A DNA stretch of 61,033 bases from Ophiothrix spiculata. Taxonomy: Eukaryota > Echinodermata > Ophiuroidea > Amphilepidida > Ophiotrichidae. A model generated the notes under the pieces. That model searched no databases. It saw nothing but the letters and a program-made list of their open reading frames with translations, and was not told where the DNA came from. The DNA lies in NCBI GenBank assembly GCA_000969725.1, contig JXSR01S045681.1. The stretch is one strand, 5' to 3'. Below are positions 47,501 to 51,054 of this stretch, in pieces. Position numbers and translations under genes: made by a program. Position 1 is the stretch's first letter, and every line of letters starts with the position of its first letter.

Positions 47501-49841
47501 AAAATTTGTTAGCGAGTGTATTCAGGATTTTTATTTGAGCGGTATGTTGATGCCGACATCCAGGAACTTAGGTGACTACTTGGTGTTGCAATCTCCAAGA
47601 TGTGAAAGCCCTAAGAGCAATTATAGTGTCAAGTTCTTTGCCCAAAGTAACAAGGAGACATGGTCCCAGTGGGGCTCAAGCCAAACCCAGTTTGCCAGTT
47701 GATAGCGACTGCAGACCAATAGACCTTCTTATTTAACGCTAAGTTGGCACCCCATTTTTTCACACCCTCTACACCCAATGCCCTACTTTTTCCAAGTCTT
47801 ACACTTAAAAAATAATGACCCCATAAGGGGCCTAATTCTTGAGTTCTTTACAGTTCAGAGACGCTTATTCACCAAGGGAAAAACAGATATCCTTATTTCA
47901 GTGCCTGGATTTCTGCGTGGAGCCGTGGATTTCAGTGCAAACTATATAACCAATCATCCATTTTCACACTCAAAGACCTGTATTTTTTGGATTCTCACAC
48001 TGAATGACCCCTTTTTTGACTGAAATCCTACACTGAATGCCCCATGATTTGGCGCTGAGGTCCGCACATGCCCGTCAATTTTGAATTTGAGTGCCCCGTA
48101 GGCCGTGTTACAATAATCAGGTGAAAATAATTTTCAGACCACTTAATGTAATCCACTCTAAATCATCTTCCATTCTCTGCTGCAGGTGTTCCATCATGGC
48201 CAGCCAACTCTAGGAGACAGTCATCGCTTCAGTGTGACCTCTGATCCAGAAGACACGTTCTCTCAGGAACGCCTAGCAGGAGTCTACCGAGAGCTCGGCA
48301 ACGATGATTTGGACCCCGTACCGTTCTATACACTGATTGAGCATCCTATTATCTTAGATTGTCTCTCAATGTGTCACAGATACAAAGCAGCAGTGAGTAT
48401 TTGTTTGTCTGTTTGTTTGGTTATGTGTTTGGACCTGTAAAAACAAAAAGGAGTATAGGCAGCAAAATGAAGCTGAGCAGGAAGAGCATCTTTTGCTAGG
48501 TTCAGTCTGCAACCTCATTGCTCGATTTTGCCACAGCCCCTTGGTTCAGGTTCTTCTTGACAAATTGTGATGGCTCAACCGGAATAGGGGGACTTAGCGA
48601 CAGAACGCTTTTCAAGAAACTGGTGAAAATAGGCAGCAGCACATGAAGAAAATAAAAAGAATTTCCAGCAGAATTTCTGTCATAAAATTTGATCGCCTTG
48701 ATCAATTTCAACAAGTAAGGTACTTGTCATTTTAAAGCTTATGAAATGCTGTAACAGATGAAATGATAAAATTAAAATTGATCATCTGCAAAGCCCCCGC
48801 CCCCCTCCCCCCCACCCCCTTACGTGGTGAGCCATTACAAATATGTAAAAAATCCTAGAGAACTATTTTTGAGCATGTACAAATTAAGTGCAGCACACGG
48901 TGCAAAAGGTAAAATGGTACACAGCACTGTCTTGTTGCTGCACATGGAACTGAGTTATGTACCCACCTTAGATTTAGAGGAGAGATACCCGACTCTGTAT
49001 ACCGGCCCGTGTAAAGGCGTCGTCATCTACGGGGCTCAAATTGGGGGTATTCGGGTCAACTCAGTTCCCGCCAAAATCAACATTGGGCATAGAGATTTGG
49101 TTATGTGTACAGAAAAACCACACAAATTATAGTTTTAGCAAATGATACACCCAACTGTATGCATAGCGTGTGCGTATTTTCAATATTTGCGCATAGCAGC
49201 GAGATGTGATGAATCATCCGCAAAAATCCTGAATATCCCAATTTGAATCCCATGCCAGAATAAAATGGTGTCGAGTCATGTACACCCGGAAATCTATGGT
49301 ACCTACAGATGTTTAAAGCTTGGTAGATAAGCTTGTAACATTACTTTACCTTCAAACGGTGTCTGGCATCTGCATATAGATTGTAAAAAAGTCCTTCAAA
49401 GTGTTTGATGTGGCTTATGCATCAAAAAATGGCTAGAGGTGTAACAACTCCCCATTAGGCAACAGTCCAGATGGCAACCACACAATGAAGGCTTTGCTGA
49501 TTCACTTTTAAATTTCTTGTGTCTTTCTGAATTTTTTTTTTTTTTTCACACTGGACAAGTTCAGCATCATCTCCAACTTGTTTCTAGACATTTCAGGATT
49601 GTTACATCAATTAACTTTTAGGCAAAGAAACAAATATCCAGAGTAGCTTTTGAATTTGCAAACAATGGGACCCTGCACTCTGGATTTAGATTTATGATTA
49701 CATTGTCAAATCAATTTTTGCTTGGGCTATATATAAATATGTCTTTTTGTTTTTATCTTTCAGGACCTGAAAGCAATATTTGCCTCAGCCAGCGCCCATC
49801 AGCAACCACCAGATAACGACGCTCAGAGCATCATGTCGTAG
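6905..49841 (+). CDS. SPEF2: Sperm flagellar protein 2 (SPEF2/KPL2), 3' part, 13 exons
   Basis: Exons are 6905-7097, 8606-8653, 17624-17834, 22253-22391, 27156-27255, 28386-28571, 33888-34121, 35707-35862, 37630-37776, 43384-43431, 47069-47209, 48186-48392 and 49764-49841. All have AG/GT borders and their phases join into one open frame of about 627 codons. Identification rests on conserved C-terminal SPEF2 blocks as I recall the vertebrate protein: WLGQRF, TFTVDQIK..LLEQFKNSAP, DWRTFLLQTAQPW, LDYKNMLLYFSIAP and FYRALSIA. SPEF2 is a cytoplasmic axonemal protein of the central pair apparatus, needed for sperm tails and motile cilia and linked to the transport partner IFT20. The calponin-homology and adenylate-kinase-like N-terminal parts are not in the window. 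The first exon starts inside a codon, so the gene begins further left. Introns are large and filled with transposons, and five exons have fossil partial copies beside them. Confidence 0.85.
7115..7816. mobile_element. Tc1/mariner-like non-autonomous element with a nested MITE
   Basis: Inverted ends TACACTCCTGGTCAAAAGTG and its complement (CACTTTTGACCGGGAGTGTA) with TA at both borders are typical of Tc1/mariner-type insertions. It begins only 17 bases after the donor of SPEF2 exon a. No transposase ORF is visible. A second element lies inside at 7342-7554. Confidence 0.7.
7342..7554. mobile_element. MITE with perfect 21-bp inverted ends, nested
   Basis: Starts ACATATATCATACTTGCCAA and ends with the exact complement. 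The interior (GTTCCTATTT... / ...GTTCCTCTTT) has no gene. It inserted into the Tc1-like element that surrounds it. Confidence 0.75.
8041..8410. mobile_element. MITE with AAGTTTGTTTCCTGT inverted ends
   Basis: The left end AAAAAAGTTTGTTTCCTGT and right end ACAGGAAACAAACTTG are complementary. The flanking A-rich and T-rich runs resemble those of the larger 15021-15773 element, so the two may be distant relatives. Confidence 0.55.
8606..8653 (+). CDS. SPEF2: SPEF2 exon b (48 bp)
   Basis: Acceptor TTTATCCTTTACAG, donor ATG|GTAGGT, 16 codons, phase 0 to phase 0: LIHDAFTFGIMKVSEM. The helical peptide joins smoothly to the alanine/glutamate helix of the next exon (TAAELAAKEAEDEAEKL). Confidence 0.7.
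8879..9000. repeat. 28-bp tandem repeat, about 4.3 copies
   Basis: Units start at 8881, 8909, 8937, 8965 and 8993 (TGGGATGYACATRGGAAGCA plus ATGCATGA). The same words form the inverted ends of the MITE at 52443-52661, so this looks like an internally amplified end of a related element. Confidence 0.85.
9002..10170. other. Intron sequence without a recognised feature
   Basis: AT-rich intronic DNA. The longest frame here (9674-9976, plus) has no recognisable motif, a biased composition and no splice context, so it is not called. Nothing else was identified. Confidence 0.4.
10171..10453. mobile_element. MITE with an internal 31-bp palindromic array
   Basis: Inverted ends TACCGTAAAACGGGGTGACT and its near-complement (AAAGTCACCCCAGTTTATGG). 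Inside, the palindromic word CAACCATCAATGGTTGATGG recurs every 31 bp at 10275, 10306 and 10337. Confidence 0.75.
11085..11265. mobile_element. MITE family CAGGGACTTCCATTT, copy 1
   Basis: Starts CAGGGACTTCCATTTGAGGA and ends AAATGGAAGTCCCTG. The interior words CACCCTGCTCCCCTC and TTTCCAGATA are shared with copies at 53530-53712 and 59015-59214. Confidence 0.8.
11387..11413 (+). CDS. Candidate 27-bp SPEF2 microexon
   Basis: Acceptor CCATTTATGTAG and perfect donor GTAAGT bound nine codons (TEVFSKGLL) that are in phase 0 with both neighbouring exons. The join between exons b and c reads naturally without it, so it may be an alternative exon or chance. RNA reads spanning it would decide. Confidence 0.3.
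11594..11930. repeat. Dispersed repeat GGTTTTGGTAGGGGTGTGCC, copy 1
   Basis: Shares the start (CCCCTGGGGTTTGG), the middle (ATACCAATTTTGAAG, GAGTCAAATTTAT) and the end (TACCCAAGTTTGTGGCACAT) with copies at 12964-13348 and 57915-58290. The better copies have C/G-rich inverted ends, suggesting a non-autonomous DNA element. Confidence 0.75.
12361..12828. mobile_element. Foldback element with about 45-bp inverted ends
   Basis: AATTGAATACGCTAGAATAA opens the left end and its complement closes the right end; the identity continues through ACATCCCAACTCCATGTGCT. A third partial copy of the end lies inside at about 12575-12610. Confidence 0.8.
12964..13348. repeat. Dispersed repeat GGTTTTGGTAGGGGTGTGCC, copy 2
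   Basis: Begins CCCGGGGGTTACTCAAATTT and ends ACTAAGTACCCCTGGGGGGT, so the ends are imperfect inverted repeats. The interior matches copies 1 and 3. Confidence 0.7.
13349..15020. other. Intron sequence without a recognised feature
   Basis: No SPEF2-like exon, RNA gene or bordered repeat could be supported here. Short frames on both strands lack motifs and splice context. Confidence 0.35.
15021..15773. mobile_element. TIR element AGGCCAAAAAAAAATAAAGG, 753 bp
   Basis: The left end reads AGGCC, an A run, then GTTTGTCTCAAAGCTGA; the right end is its complement (TCAGCTTTGAGACAAAC, T run, GGCCT). Long A/T homopolymers lie inside at about 15089-15109 and 15658-15675. No transposase was seen. Confidence 0.7.
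15774..16610. other. Intron sequence without a recognised feature
   Basis: Contains a short direct pair of words near 16250-16310 (TGCCTGGCAGTGTGCG and TGCCTGGCACTATGCG). No coding signal. Confidence 0.35.
16611..17592. repeat. Degenerate array of AAGATCTTTTGG-type words
   Basis: Dozens of irregularly spaced variants of CTAAGATCTTTTGGTCCT, about 20-30 bp apart, fill most of the 1 kb before SPEF2 exon c; the array is interrupted at about 16760-17095. Units are too diverged for a clean period. Confidence 0.7.
17624..17834 (+). CDS. SPEF2: SPEF2 exon c (Lys/Pro-rich linker)
   Basis: Acceptor TTATTTGCTACAG, donor CCAG|GTATGG, 70 codons plus one base. The peptide starts with an Ala/Glu helix (TAAELAAKEAEDEAEKLN), then a Lys-rich low-complexity stretch with the small repeats GGKKTP and GGKKSPKKGKK, and ends TPTPPPTPPP. 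Its last 116 bp are duplicated at 18445-18560. Confidence 0.8.
17871..18440. repeat. 46-47 bp minisatellite carrying splice-donor-like words
   Basis: About twelve units of the type TATAAGGTATGTGGGGTTCC followed by CCAAGGTTCTATTAATTGGT and CCTATG. Some units lack the TATAAGG start. Each full unit contains AAGGTATGTG, close to a 5' splice-site consensus. The array sits between exon c and its partial copy. Confidence 0.9.
18445..18560 (+). pseudogene. Partial copy of SPEF2 exon c (3' 116 bp plus donor)
   Basis: Collinear, equal-length copy of 17719-17834 with only about five substitutions, including the following GTATGGA. An AG precedes it (CTTGGTCAG), but its 116-bp length would shift the frame if it were spliced in after exon c, so it is probably non-functional. 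Confidence 0.85.
18887..19481. mobile_element. TTAA-flanked MITE, GGTGGCCTAGCACAGA ends
   Basis: TTAA at 18883-18886 and 19482-19485 flank inverted ends GGTGGCCTAGCACAGA / TCTGTGCTAAGCCACC. The interior shares the word GGGGTCACCGACTT with the GGTGTCTGGTCC elements. TTAA target duplication is the piggyBac-type signature. Confidence 0.75.
19558..19774. repeat. Dispersed repeat truncated by assembly gap 1
   Basis: The text CCTTTTCACGCCTTGTCTGC through TTCGCAAGCC matches, inverted, the sequence at about 46000-46236 next to gap 2. It starts with a G run (GGGGGGGCACTGACAT). Confidence 0.75.
19775..20719. other. Assembly gap 1 (945 N)
   Basis: Run of N. Any reading frame crossing it is an artefact. 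A SPEF2 exon could be hidden here, but exons c and d are already phase-compatible. Confidence 0.99.
20720..21467. other. Intron sequence without a recognised feature
   Basis: No bordered repeat or coding motif seen; ordinary AT-rich DNA right of gap 1. Confidence 0.35.
21468..21687. mobile_element. hAT-like MITE, CAGTGTTCCC ends
   Basis: Inverted ends CAGTGTTCCCGCTTAGG / CCTTAGTGGGAACACTG; CAGTGTTCCC is a common hAT terminus. I could not see a clear 8-bp target duplication. Confidence 0.6.
21981..22225 (+). repeat. tRNA-derived SINE with (TTGA)n tail
   Basis: Head with A box (TGGCCGAGCAGTTAG) and B box (GGTTCGAGCCCC), an unrelated body, then a TTGATTGATTGATTGA tail. The tail ends only 27 bases before SPEF2 exon d. 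The tRNA-like part lacks a paired acceptor stem, so it is not a tRNA gene. Confidence 0.8.
22253..22391 (+). CDS. SPEF2: SPEF2 exon d
   Basis: Acceptor TTATTTCTACAG, donor ACAAG|GTAACA; two bases complete the codon from exon c and two start the next. The peptide ESGLKSRMELIKIHAIDVLQ... includes a WLGQRF motif that I recall as conserved in SPEF2. The 3' splice region lies immediately behind a SINE tail. Confidence 0.85.
22417..22670. mobile_element. MITE, ACAAAGTAAAAATGCAGTAT ends, copy 1
   Basis: The left end ACAAAGTAAAAATGCAGTAT is mirrored by ATACCACATTTTAACTTTGT near 22645-22664. The same ends bound 31926-32165. Confidence 0.65.
22671..23943. other. Intron block with a possible decayed LTR-like unit
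   Basis: TGTTACGGTCAAAGATTTT near 22763 and TGTTACAATTAAAGATTTC near 23736 are direct repeats about 970 bp apart. That may reflect a repeat unit, but no target duplication, primer site or protease/RT frame was found, so it stays unassigned. Confidence 0.25.
23944..24809. mobile_element. 866-bp TIR element with TTTCGAAAG subterminal repeats
   Basis: Ends CATTAGGTGTGTTTCC / GGAAACATACCTAATG are inverted. Just inside each end are multiple copies of the palindromic word TTTCGAAAGTGA or CACTTTCGAAAG and of GTGGAAAC, a pattern expected of transposase-binding subterminal repeats. The interior has no supported ORF. Confidence 0.7.
24917..25548 (+). mobile_element. CR1/L2-like non-LTR retrotransposon 3' remnant, split by a MITE
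   Basis: The frame (YVSASDVTRLFVHKIKN, then RTLKSAASKAF and YYAPRLWNTLPQSLRTA) is the characteristic C-terminal end of CR1/L2-type reverse-transcriptase ORFs. It ends in a 3' hairpin region (GCGCTGTGATC...GGCGCTTTATAAA) and a (TATG)n tail. A TTAA MITE interrupts it at 24983-25277; reading across the TTAA keeps the frame. Confidence 0.7.
24983..25277. mobile_element. TTAA-flanked MITE, AGCAATACTATAA ends
   Basis: TTAA at 24979-24982 and 25278-25281, inverted ends AGCAATACTATAA / TTATAGTATTGCT. It inserted into the CR1/L2-like remnant. Confidence 0.85.
25823..26261. mobile_element. TTAA-flanked MITE, GGTGTCTGGTCC ends, copy 1
   Basis: TTAA at 25819-25822 and 26262-26265; ends GGTGTCTGGTCC / GACTAGACACC. 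The interior (GATAGATCTTGACTG, AATGTGGCAAAAGTGACATT) is shared with 59825-60232. Confidence 0.85.
26752..27060. repeat. Variable-spacer array of GGACTAGCGAGCC
   Basis: About thirteen variants of CGGACTAGCGAGCC separated by unequal AT-rich spacers. The first copy is inverted (GGCTCGCTAGTC at 26764) and forms a hairpin with the second through TATTTTAAAAT flanks. The array ends about 95 bp before SPEF2 exon e. Confidence 0.75.
27156..27255 (+). CDS. SPEF2: SPEF2 exon e
   Basis: Acceptor TTTGTGTCTATTCAG, donor CAG|GTAAAT. One base completes a split codon, then 33 codons (IDDVCSVIGSCIEKREKIK, then PELVSLQNEFQVNQ), ending in phase 0. It is the first of four tandem copies. Confidence 0.85.
27267..27595 (+). 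pseudogene. Three decayed tandem copies of SPEF2 exon e
   Basis: Copies at 27267-27362 and 27374-27469 follow at an exact 107-bp period, each keeping the donor CAGGTAAATGA. A more diverged copy lies at about 27529-27595. They lack the pyrimidine tract and acceptor of exon e, and reading through or splicing at the internal AG meets stops, so they are not usable as extra coding exons. Confidence 0.9.
27858..28205 (-). repeat. tRNA-derived SINE, copy 1
   Basis: On the minus strand the tRNA-like head (TTAGCTCAAACGGTACGGCG, B box AGTTCGAACCC) lies at the right and an (ATAA)n tail at the left. A second, more decayed copy in the same orientation is at 32928-33290. Confidence 0.75.
28386..28571 (+). 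CDS. SPEF2: SPEF2 exon f
   Basis: Acceptor TTTTTTGTCTATACAG, donor ACG|GTGAGT, 62 codons, phase 0 to 0. The peptide has a proline-rich start (FRTPSPPRRPSPIE) and a conserved block TFTVDQIKVLLEQFKNSAP ... GFIDILSDLTALT that I recall from vertebrate SPEF2. Confidence 0.9.
28582..29152 (+). pseudogene. Partial copy of SPEF2 exon f, split by a MITE
   Basis: 28586-28641 repeats the exon from GCACCCTC to GACTTAA at an 80-bp offset. The copy resumes after the MITE at 29138 as GAGCACTAATGGTGAGTAAA, matching the exon end CAGCTCTGACGGTGAGTAAA, donor included. Confidence 0.85.
28642..29133. mobile_element. TTAA-flanked MITE, GGGACTAGCC ends, copy 1
   Basis: TTAA at 28638-28641 and 29134-29137; ends GGGACTAGCC / GGCCAGTCCCT. 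It is about 492 bp and matches 51055-51547 throughout (for example AATGGCTCAAATTGA and CAATTTCATCAAAAA). Confidence 0.9.
29153..30419. other. Intron sequence with scattered repeat words
   Basis: Contains GGGGGTCATCGACC near 29761 and GTCGGTGACCCC near 29978, words shared with the TTAA MITEs, but no clean element borders. Otherwise nothing. Confidence 0.35.
30420..30455 (+). CDS. Candidate 36-bp SPEF2 microexon
   Basis: A strong pyrimidine tract and acceptor (TTTTCTCTCTTATCTTGTAG) precede 12 codons (TEDYVHYQELLR), in phase 0 with both neighbours, with a weaker donor GTAATT. Joining exons f and g without it gives a length that matches the vertebrate protein as I recall it, so it may be a cassette exon or a relic. 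Confidence 0.45.
30608..31000. repeat. Diverged direct pair of CCACCCTTTTTAT repeats
   Basis: The block at 30608-30710 (CACCCTTTTTACTGAAAGTT, CTCTGAGCCCACCCTTTTTA) recurs at about 30880-31000 (CTTTTTACTATAAATTCTCT, GAACCCCACACTTTT). Confidence 0.5.
31014..31160. repeat. 76-bp tandem repeat, about two copies
   Basis: TGCATTGATTATGCCTGCAC at about 31019 recurs at about 31095 as TGCATTGGTTATGCCTGCAC; both units end GAAGGGCTGTCGT. Confidence 0.85.
31150..31556. mobile_element. TIR element GGGCTGTCGTC
   Basis: Ends GGGCTGTCGTCGACAG / CTGACGACAGCCCT, with further inverted TGTCGACAT words inside. The left end is duplicated in the preceding 76-bp tandem repeat. Confidence 0.65.
31926..32165. mobile_element. 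MITE, CAACAAAGTAAAAATGCAGT ends, copy 2
   Basis: Left CAACAAAGTAAAAATGCAGT, right ACTGTGTTTTTACTTTGTGG. Same family as 22417-22670; the interior words GATACATCCTATTAGCATG are shared in opposite orientation. Confidence 0.7.
32181..32580. mobile_element. TIR element with a 49-base poly-C and a 9-bp target duplication
   Basis: GAGTGCATG occurs directly before (32172-32180) and after (32581-32589), consistent with an 8-9 bp target duplication. Inverted ends carry GGTATGGACGCGCGGCCG / GGCCGCGCGTCCATAC. The right end holds an uninterrupted C run at 32530-32578. Confidence 0.75.
32928..33290 (-). repeat. tRNA-derived SINE, copy 2
   Basis: Aligns with 27858-28205 (CACTCGGCCTCT, ACTTTACAGGTGTTCACTGA, TTGATCAGCCCACATA), with the (ATAA)n tail at the left and a decayed tRNA-like head at the right. 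The following 33291-33887 has no gene; an imperfect TACTGTA-ended repeat is possible at about 33560-33725. Confidence 0.7.
33888..34121 (+). CDS. SPEF2: SPEF2 exon g
   Basis: Acceptor CCCTTCAAATTTCAG, donor CAG|GTTAGA, 78 codons, phase 0 to 0. The peptide LPDNWMKLTAPQLDHLAQSL ... EYIDWRTFLLQTAQPW and QLLETLKVF..D matches the best-conserved C-terminal SPEF2 region, an EF-hand-like helical domain. Confidence 0.9.
34241..35363. mobile_element. 1.1-kb foldback element, GAAGTCCCATGTGATTTCA ends
   Basis: The left end TGAAGTCCCATGTGATTTCA continues for about 80 bp (AAACAAGC, ATATTGTGCTAAC). The right end 35290-35363 is its complement (GCAATATAGTGCTAACCCTC ... CACATGGGACTTCA). The interior has inverted TTGCACGGC words and no supported ORF. 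Confidence 0.65.
35707..35862 (+). CDS. SPEF2: SPEF2 exon h
   Basis: Acceptor TTTCATTTTATCTACCTATAG, read with the last bases at 35701-35706; donor ATG|GTGAGT; 52 codons, phase 0 to 0. The peptide has PLWYTADSRVPTPDDPSAP and PFDRTTHIKRLFFDIFADF ... LDYKNM, again a conserved SPEF2 block. Confidence 0.9.
35875..36118 (+). pseudogene. Scrambled partial copy of SPEF2 exon h
   Basis: 35881-35923 (TACGCATATCAAAGAAAGAT, TATTCGTTGATATA) repeats exon bases near 35785-35820. 36092-36118 (TTAGACTACAAAAACATGTT, GAGTGT) repeats the exon end and donor near 35845-35870. About 155 bp of unrelated sequence separates the two pieces. Confidence 0.75.
36142..36612. mobile_element. TIR element AATTCAGTCCGGCGGAACTC
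   Basis: The left end AATTCAGTCCGGCGGAACTC is mirrored by GAGTTCCGCCGAACTGAATT. Repeated words ATCAGAAT and GATACG lie near both ends. Confidence 0.75.
37181..37540 (+). pseudogene. Decayed copy of SPEF2 exon i, split by a MITE
   Basis: 37171-37219 (TTCATTTCAG, CTCCTATACTTCATTATATT, GCCCCCAAAACAACAAATG) matches the acceptor and start of the exon at 37630. The match resumes at 37471 (AATGGTTTCTAC ... TGACGCTTATTGTCATATAT). Stops and indels make it non-coding. Confidence 0.8.
37220..37470. mobile_element. MITE, GTGACYTGCTC ends, inside an exon copy
   Basis: Left GTGACTTGCTCCCACATAAC followed by CCGGACAAAGTCG; right is the complement (CGACTTTGTCCGGG ... GAGCAGGTCAC). An AAAT or AAATG duplication flanks it. 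Confidence 0.8.
37630..37776 (+). CDS. SPEF2: SPEF2 exon i
   Basis: Acceptor TTTTTCTACATTTCAG, donor GAT|GTAAGT, 49 codons, phase 0 to 0. LLYFSIAPKAMNGFYRALSI continues the LDYKNM motif of exon h, then an acidic linker (SQDDQEPEPNSEQMESMKD). Confidence 0.9.
37858..38158. mobile_element. MITE, CCATCCATTATGAGACGATA ends
   Basis: The left end GCCATCCATTATGAGACGAT is mirrored by GTCGTCTCATAATGGATGGG at the right. Its right end is further copied in inverse orientation directly downstream (38162-38214). Confidence 0.75.
38099..38214. repeat. Long near-perfect palindrome, 53-bp arms
   Basis: Arms 38099-38151 and 38162-38214 (starting AGAATAAAAGATGGCGATTT) are complementary with one mismatch around a 10-base spacer. 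Confidence 0.9.
39164..39821. mobile_element. 658-bp TIR element, TGTGATGACTCACACCGA ends
   Basis: The left end TGTGATGACTCACACCGACA followed by AGGGGGACTTTG is mirrored at 39791-39821. No ORF inside. The preceding 38215-39163 shows no gene. Confidence 0.8.
39850..41895 (-). mobile_element. 5'-truncated CR1/Jockey-type non-LTR retrotransposon
   Basis: Carries the reverse-transcriptase ORF described at 40163-41892 and an AT-rich 3' untranslated part running left to about 39850. No endonuclease domain is visible upstream of the RT, and the frame is blocked by TAA immediately before 41892, so the 5' end was probably lost on insertion. It lies antisense in the intron between SPEF2 exons i and j. 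Confidence 0.75.
40163..41892 (-). pseudogene. Reverse transcriptase ORF, frameshifted
   Basis: The upstream segment (41892 leftward) has the thumb-proximal block NTSKSPGPDEILPVFLK. The main segment (from 41536) shows RT motifs in order: YRPVSLTSVLGKVMEKLV, NQFGFRKGRNCEQ, motif A FLDFSSAFDRVDH, motif B SGVPQGSVLGPILFSLFVDD, motif C FADDH (usually FADDT/YADDT), then KLLGVTF and a C-terminal PRLWNEFPSDV that ends at 40163. The two segments are out of register by one base near 41530-41545, where NVFISKGQ should run straight into MPTAWKD. RT converts element RNA into DNA at the target site; this copy cannot make an intact protein. Confidence 0.9.
42520..42880. repeat. Direct duplication, unit about 205-210 bp
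   Basis: GCATTCTGGTCCCCCAGTTT near 42536 recurs near 42741 as GCATTCTGGTCCCCCACTTT. Both units run through AGCCAGGGGCGATGCGTG and CAGGACTACCCTCGCTAGAC to TCATTGGGCAAT. Confidence 0.85.
43384..43431 (+). CDS. SPEF2: SPEF2 exon j (48 bp)
   Basis: Acceptor TTTTCAAAACAG, donor GAG|GTAAAC, 16 codons, phase 0 to 0 (VRFSLETLLKTPSDSE). SLETLLK resembles a METLLK segment I recall from vertebrate SPEF2, where the VF motif of the later exon follows directly. A short echo of the exon start (GATTTTCTCTGGAA) recurs near 43579. Confidence 0.6.
43854..44172. mobile_element. TIR element GGGGGCACTCA...GCATAGCGTGACC
   Basis: Left GGGGGCACTCATGTATAATG then GGCATAGCGTGACCA; right is the complement (TGGTCACGCTATGCC ... 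TTTGAGTGCCCCC), ending in a C run. Confidence 0.75.
44268..44520. mobile_element. TIR element TTGGCGTAGTCAGG
   Basis: Left CCATTGGCGTAGTCAGGGGG; right GCAATCCTGGCTACGCATAT. The ends are imperfectly complementary. The following 44521-45673 contains only short frames with no motif, plus inverted GGGCGTCCA words near 44650 and 45112. Confidence 0.55.
45674..45830. repeat. Long palindrome, about 73-bp arms
   Basis: The left arm starts TATGTGTACCGCCGCGGCAA and runs through GGGTCCAGTTGTCG; the right arm is its complement, ending CGCCGCGGCGGTACACATA with a few mismatches (read at 45817-45830 for the final bases). The loop is very short. Confidence 0.85.
45955..46236. repeat. Dispersed repeat truncated by assembly gap 2
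   Basis: The reverse complement of 46000-46236 (CCTTTTCACGCTTTGTCTGC, GACCCCCATTTCAAGC, GTTCGCAAGCC) matches 19600-19774 beside gap 1. Confidence 0.8.
46237..46390. other. Assembly gap 2 (154 N)
   Basis: Run of N inside the dispersed repeat family also found at gap 1. Confidence 0.99.
46606..46808. mobile_element. TTAA-flanked MITE, AGGTGCAATTCATGAT ends
   Basis: TTAA at 46602-46605 and 46809-46812; ends AGGTGCAATTCATGAT / ATCATGAATTGACCC. Confidence 0.8.
47069..47209 (+). CDS. SPEF2: SPEF2 exon k
   Basis: Acceptor TTTTTTTCCAATGTAG, donor CAG|GTAGGT, 47 codons, phase 0 to 0. TLETWKGEEIQVVAAIKEPT then a variable linker ending VPLGALVQ. The frame joins cleanly to exons j and l. I do not recall a counterpart of this linker in vertebrates, so it is supported by splice sites and phase rather than similarity. 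Confidence 0.7.
47210..48185. other. Intron k-l
   Basis: Ordinary intron DNA. A repeat with the word CACACTGAATGACCCC and an end TTTGAGTGCCCCGTA near 48090 recalls the GGGGCACTCAA-ended element at 43854-44172. No gene. Confidence 0.4.
48186..48392 (+). CDS. SPEF2: SPEF2 exon l
   Basis: Acceptor ATTCTCTGCTGCAG, donor GCA|GTGAGT, 69 codons, phase 0 to 0. VFHHGQPTLGDSHRF ... LGNDDLDPVPFYTLIEHPII ... SMCHRYKAA matches the terminal globular block of SPEF2 (VF..G....SNRF, LEPI...LL.HP in my recollection of the vertebrate protein). Confidence 0.9.
48393..49763. other. Intron l-m
   Basis: The frame at 48824-49132 (plus) has no recognisable domain. The block at about 49655-49700 (AACAATGGGACCCTGCACTC) is a dispersed repeat word also seen near 4728 and 53281. 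Nothing else supported. Confidence 0.4.
49764..49841 (+). CDS. SPEF2: SPEF2 terminal coding exon
   Basis: Acceptor TTTTTATCTTTCAG; 25 codons (DLKAIFASASAHQQPPDNDA, then QSIMS) and TAG at 49839-49841. DLKAIF continues the Y-K-x-x-D-[IL]-K-x-I pattern that closes vertebrate SPEF2. Confidence 0.85.
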   Translation, partial: DLKAIFASASAHQQPPDNDAQSIMS

Positions 49842-50505
49842 ACTATGACATTTAAAATTAGAACATGTACAAATAACAGACTGATTATCGATTATCATGA
49901 TTGAGTTGATAAATGTTCTAAATTGCACAAAAGGTTATATCTTCAAATCTTTTTATTTGCTGTTGTAGTTATTACATTACATGGTGGTTACCAGCTCATG
50001 ATCAACTTTGCAGCTGCCCCTAACCTATAAAGCATGCACAGATAGTTGCAAGTCAGAAATGTGGCGTCACATTACCGCAGCAAGTGTTTGTGGTTCATTC
50101 CCACTTGAGGCGCAGGTATTTCTTTATGAAGGTGTAAAAATTTAACCCTTTGAACCCAACGAGCCGGACGCATGTACATGTACCGTTTATCCGATAAGCC
50201 GGTTTACAGCTTTTTAGCACACGTGTCAGGATTTTGATGTGCCTGTCTACCGGCACGGTTAGTTACATTTTTCAATTTGAAGACATCACTGAATCTTTGT
50301 TACCTTGATTGATATGTTATTTTACTTTTATTTACACAAGAGAAATGAATAATTCCTCATATTTTTGTGAGTTTGATCAATTTTCAACAAAGTTTGGCGT
50401 CACCCATAGACTACAACGAAAATGTCTAATATGGTTGGTAAACATAAATAATATTCTTGTTTAAAAACTGGTTATTGGAATGATTTGGTCTTTTGTTAAA
50501 TAACA

Positions 50506-50511
50506 AATAAA
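50506..50511 (+). terminator. Candidate SPEF2 polyadenylation signal
   Basis: First clear AATAAA about 665 bases after the SPEF2 stop codon. Assignment is by position only. Confidence 0.35.
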
Positions 50512-51054
50512 GCAAGGTACATCAAAATCAAAGTAAGTTTAAAGCTTATATAGCGACTTTGTGTCAGGTTGGCCCAAGTCAGTGTTACACATACACGGGG
50601 AATGGCCAGGGTTCAAAGGATTAAGATAATCAATGGTCTGCCTGTGTTTAGATACCAATCGCAAGTCACATTTCAACTTATATATCATTTTATTCTAAGA
50701 TAGTAAGATGTATGATATATATAAAAATGTCCGTCCAGCATTCACTCCACCCATCCAAGATTCCGTCCAGTTTACTATTAAATAAGTTTGTAACATGATT
50801 AATGATGACTTTCTTTGTATTATAGATAAAAATCTTGTATATTAAATTTTATTCTAAGATGTATAATATATATTTAAAAGTTTCTGTAAGCAAATTAGAA
50901 TTCTGTCCAAGATATTTCCATCCGTCCACTTTACTAGTAACACGATTAACAGTGAATTCCTGTGTGTATGTCATCTTTATAGATTCTATGATTTACAAAT
51001 TTCCGTCCTAAATTTACTTCTCAAGCTGAGATAAAGAATTCCATCCACATTTAA

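Noticed and set aside
48824..49132. 102-codon frame in the intron between SPEF2 exons l and m
   Set aside because: No domain recognised, no splice sites in phase; exons l and m already join in frame.
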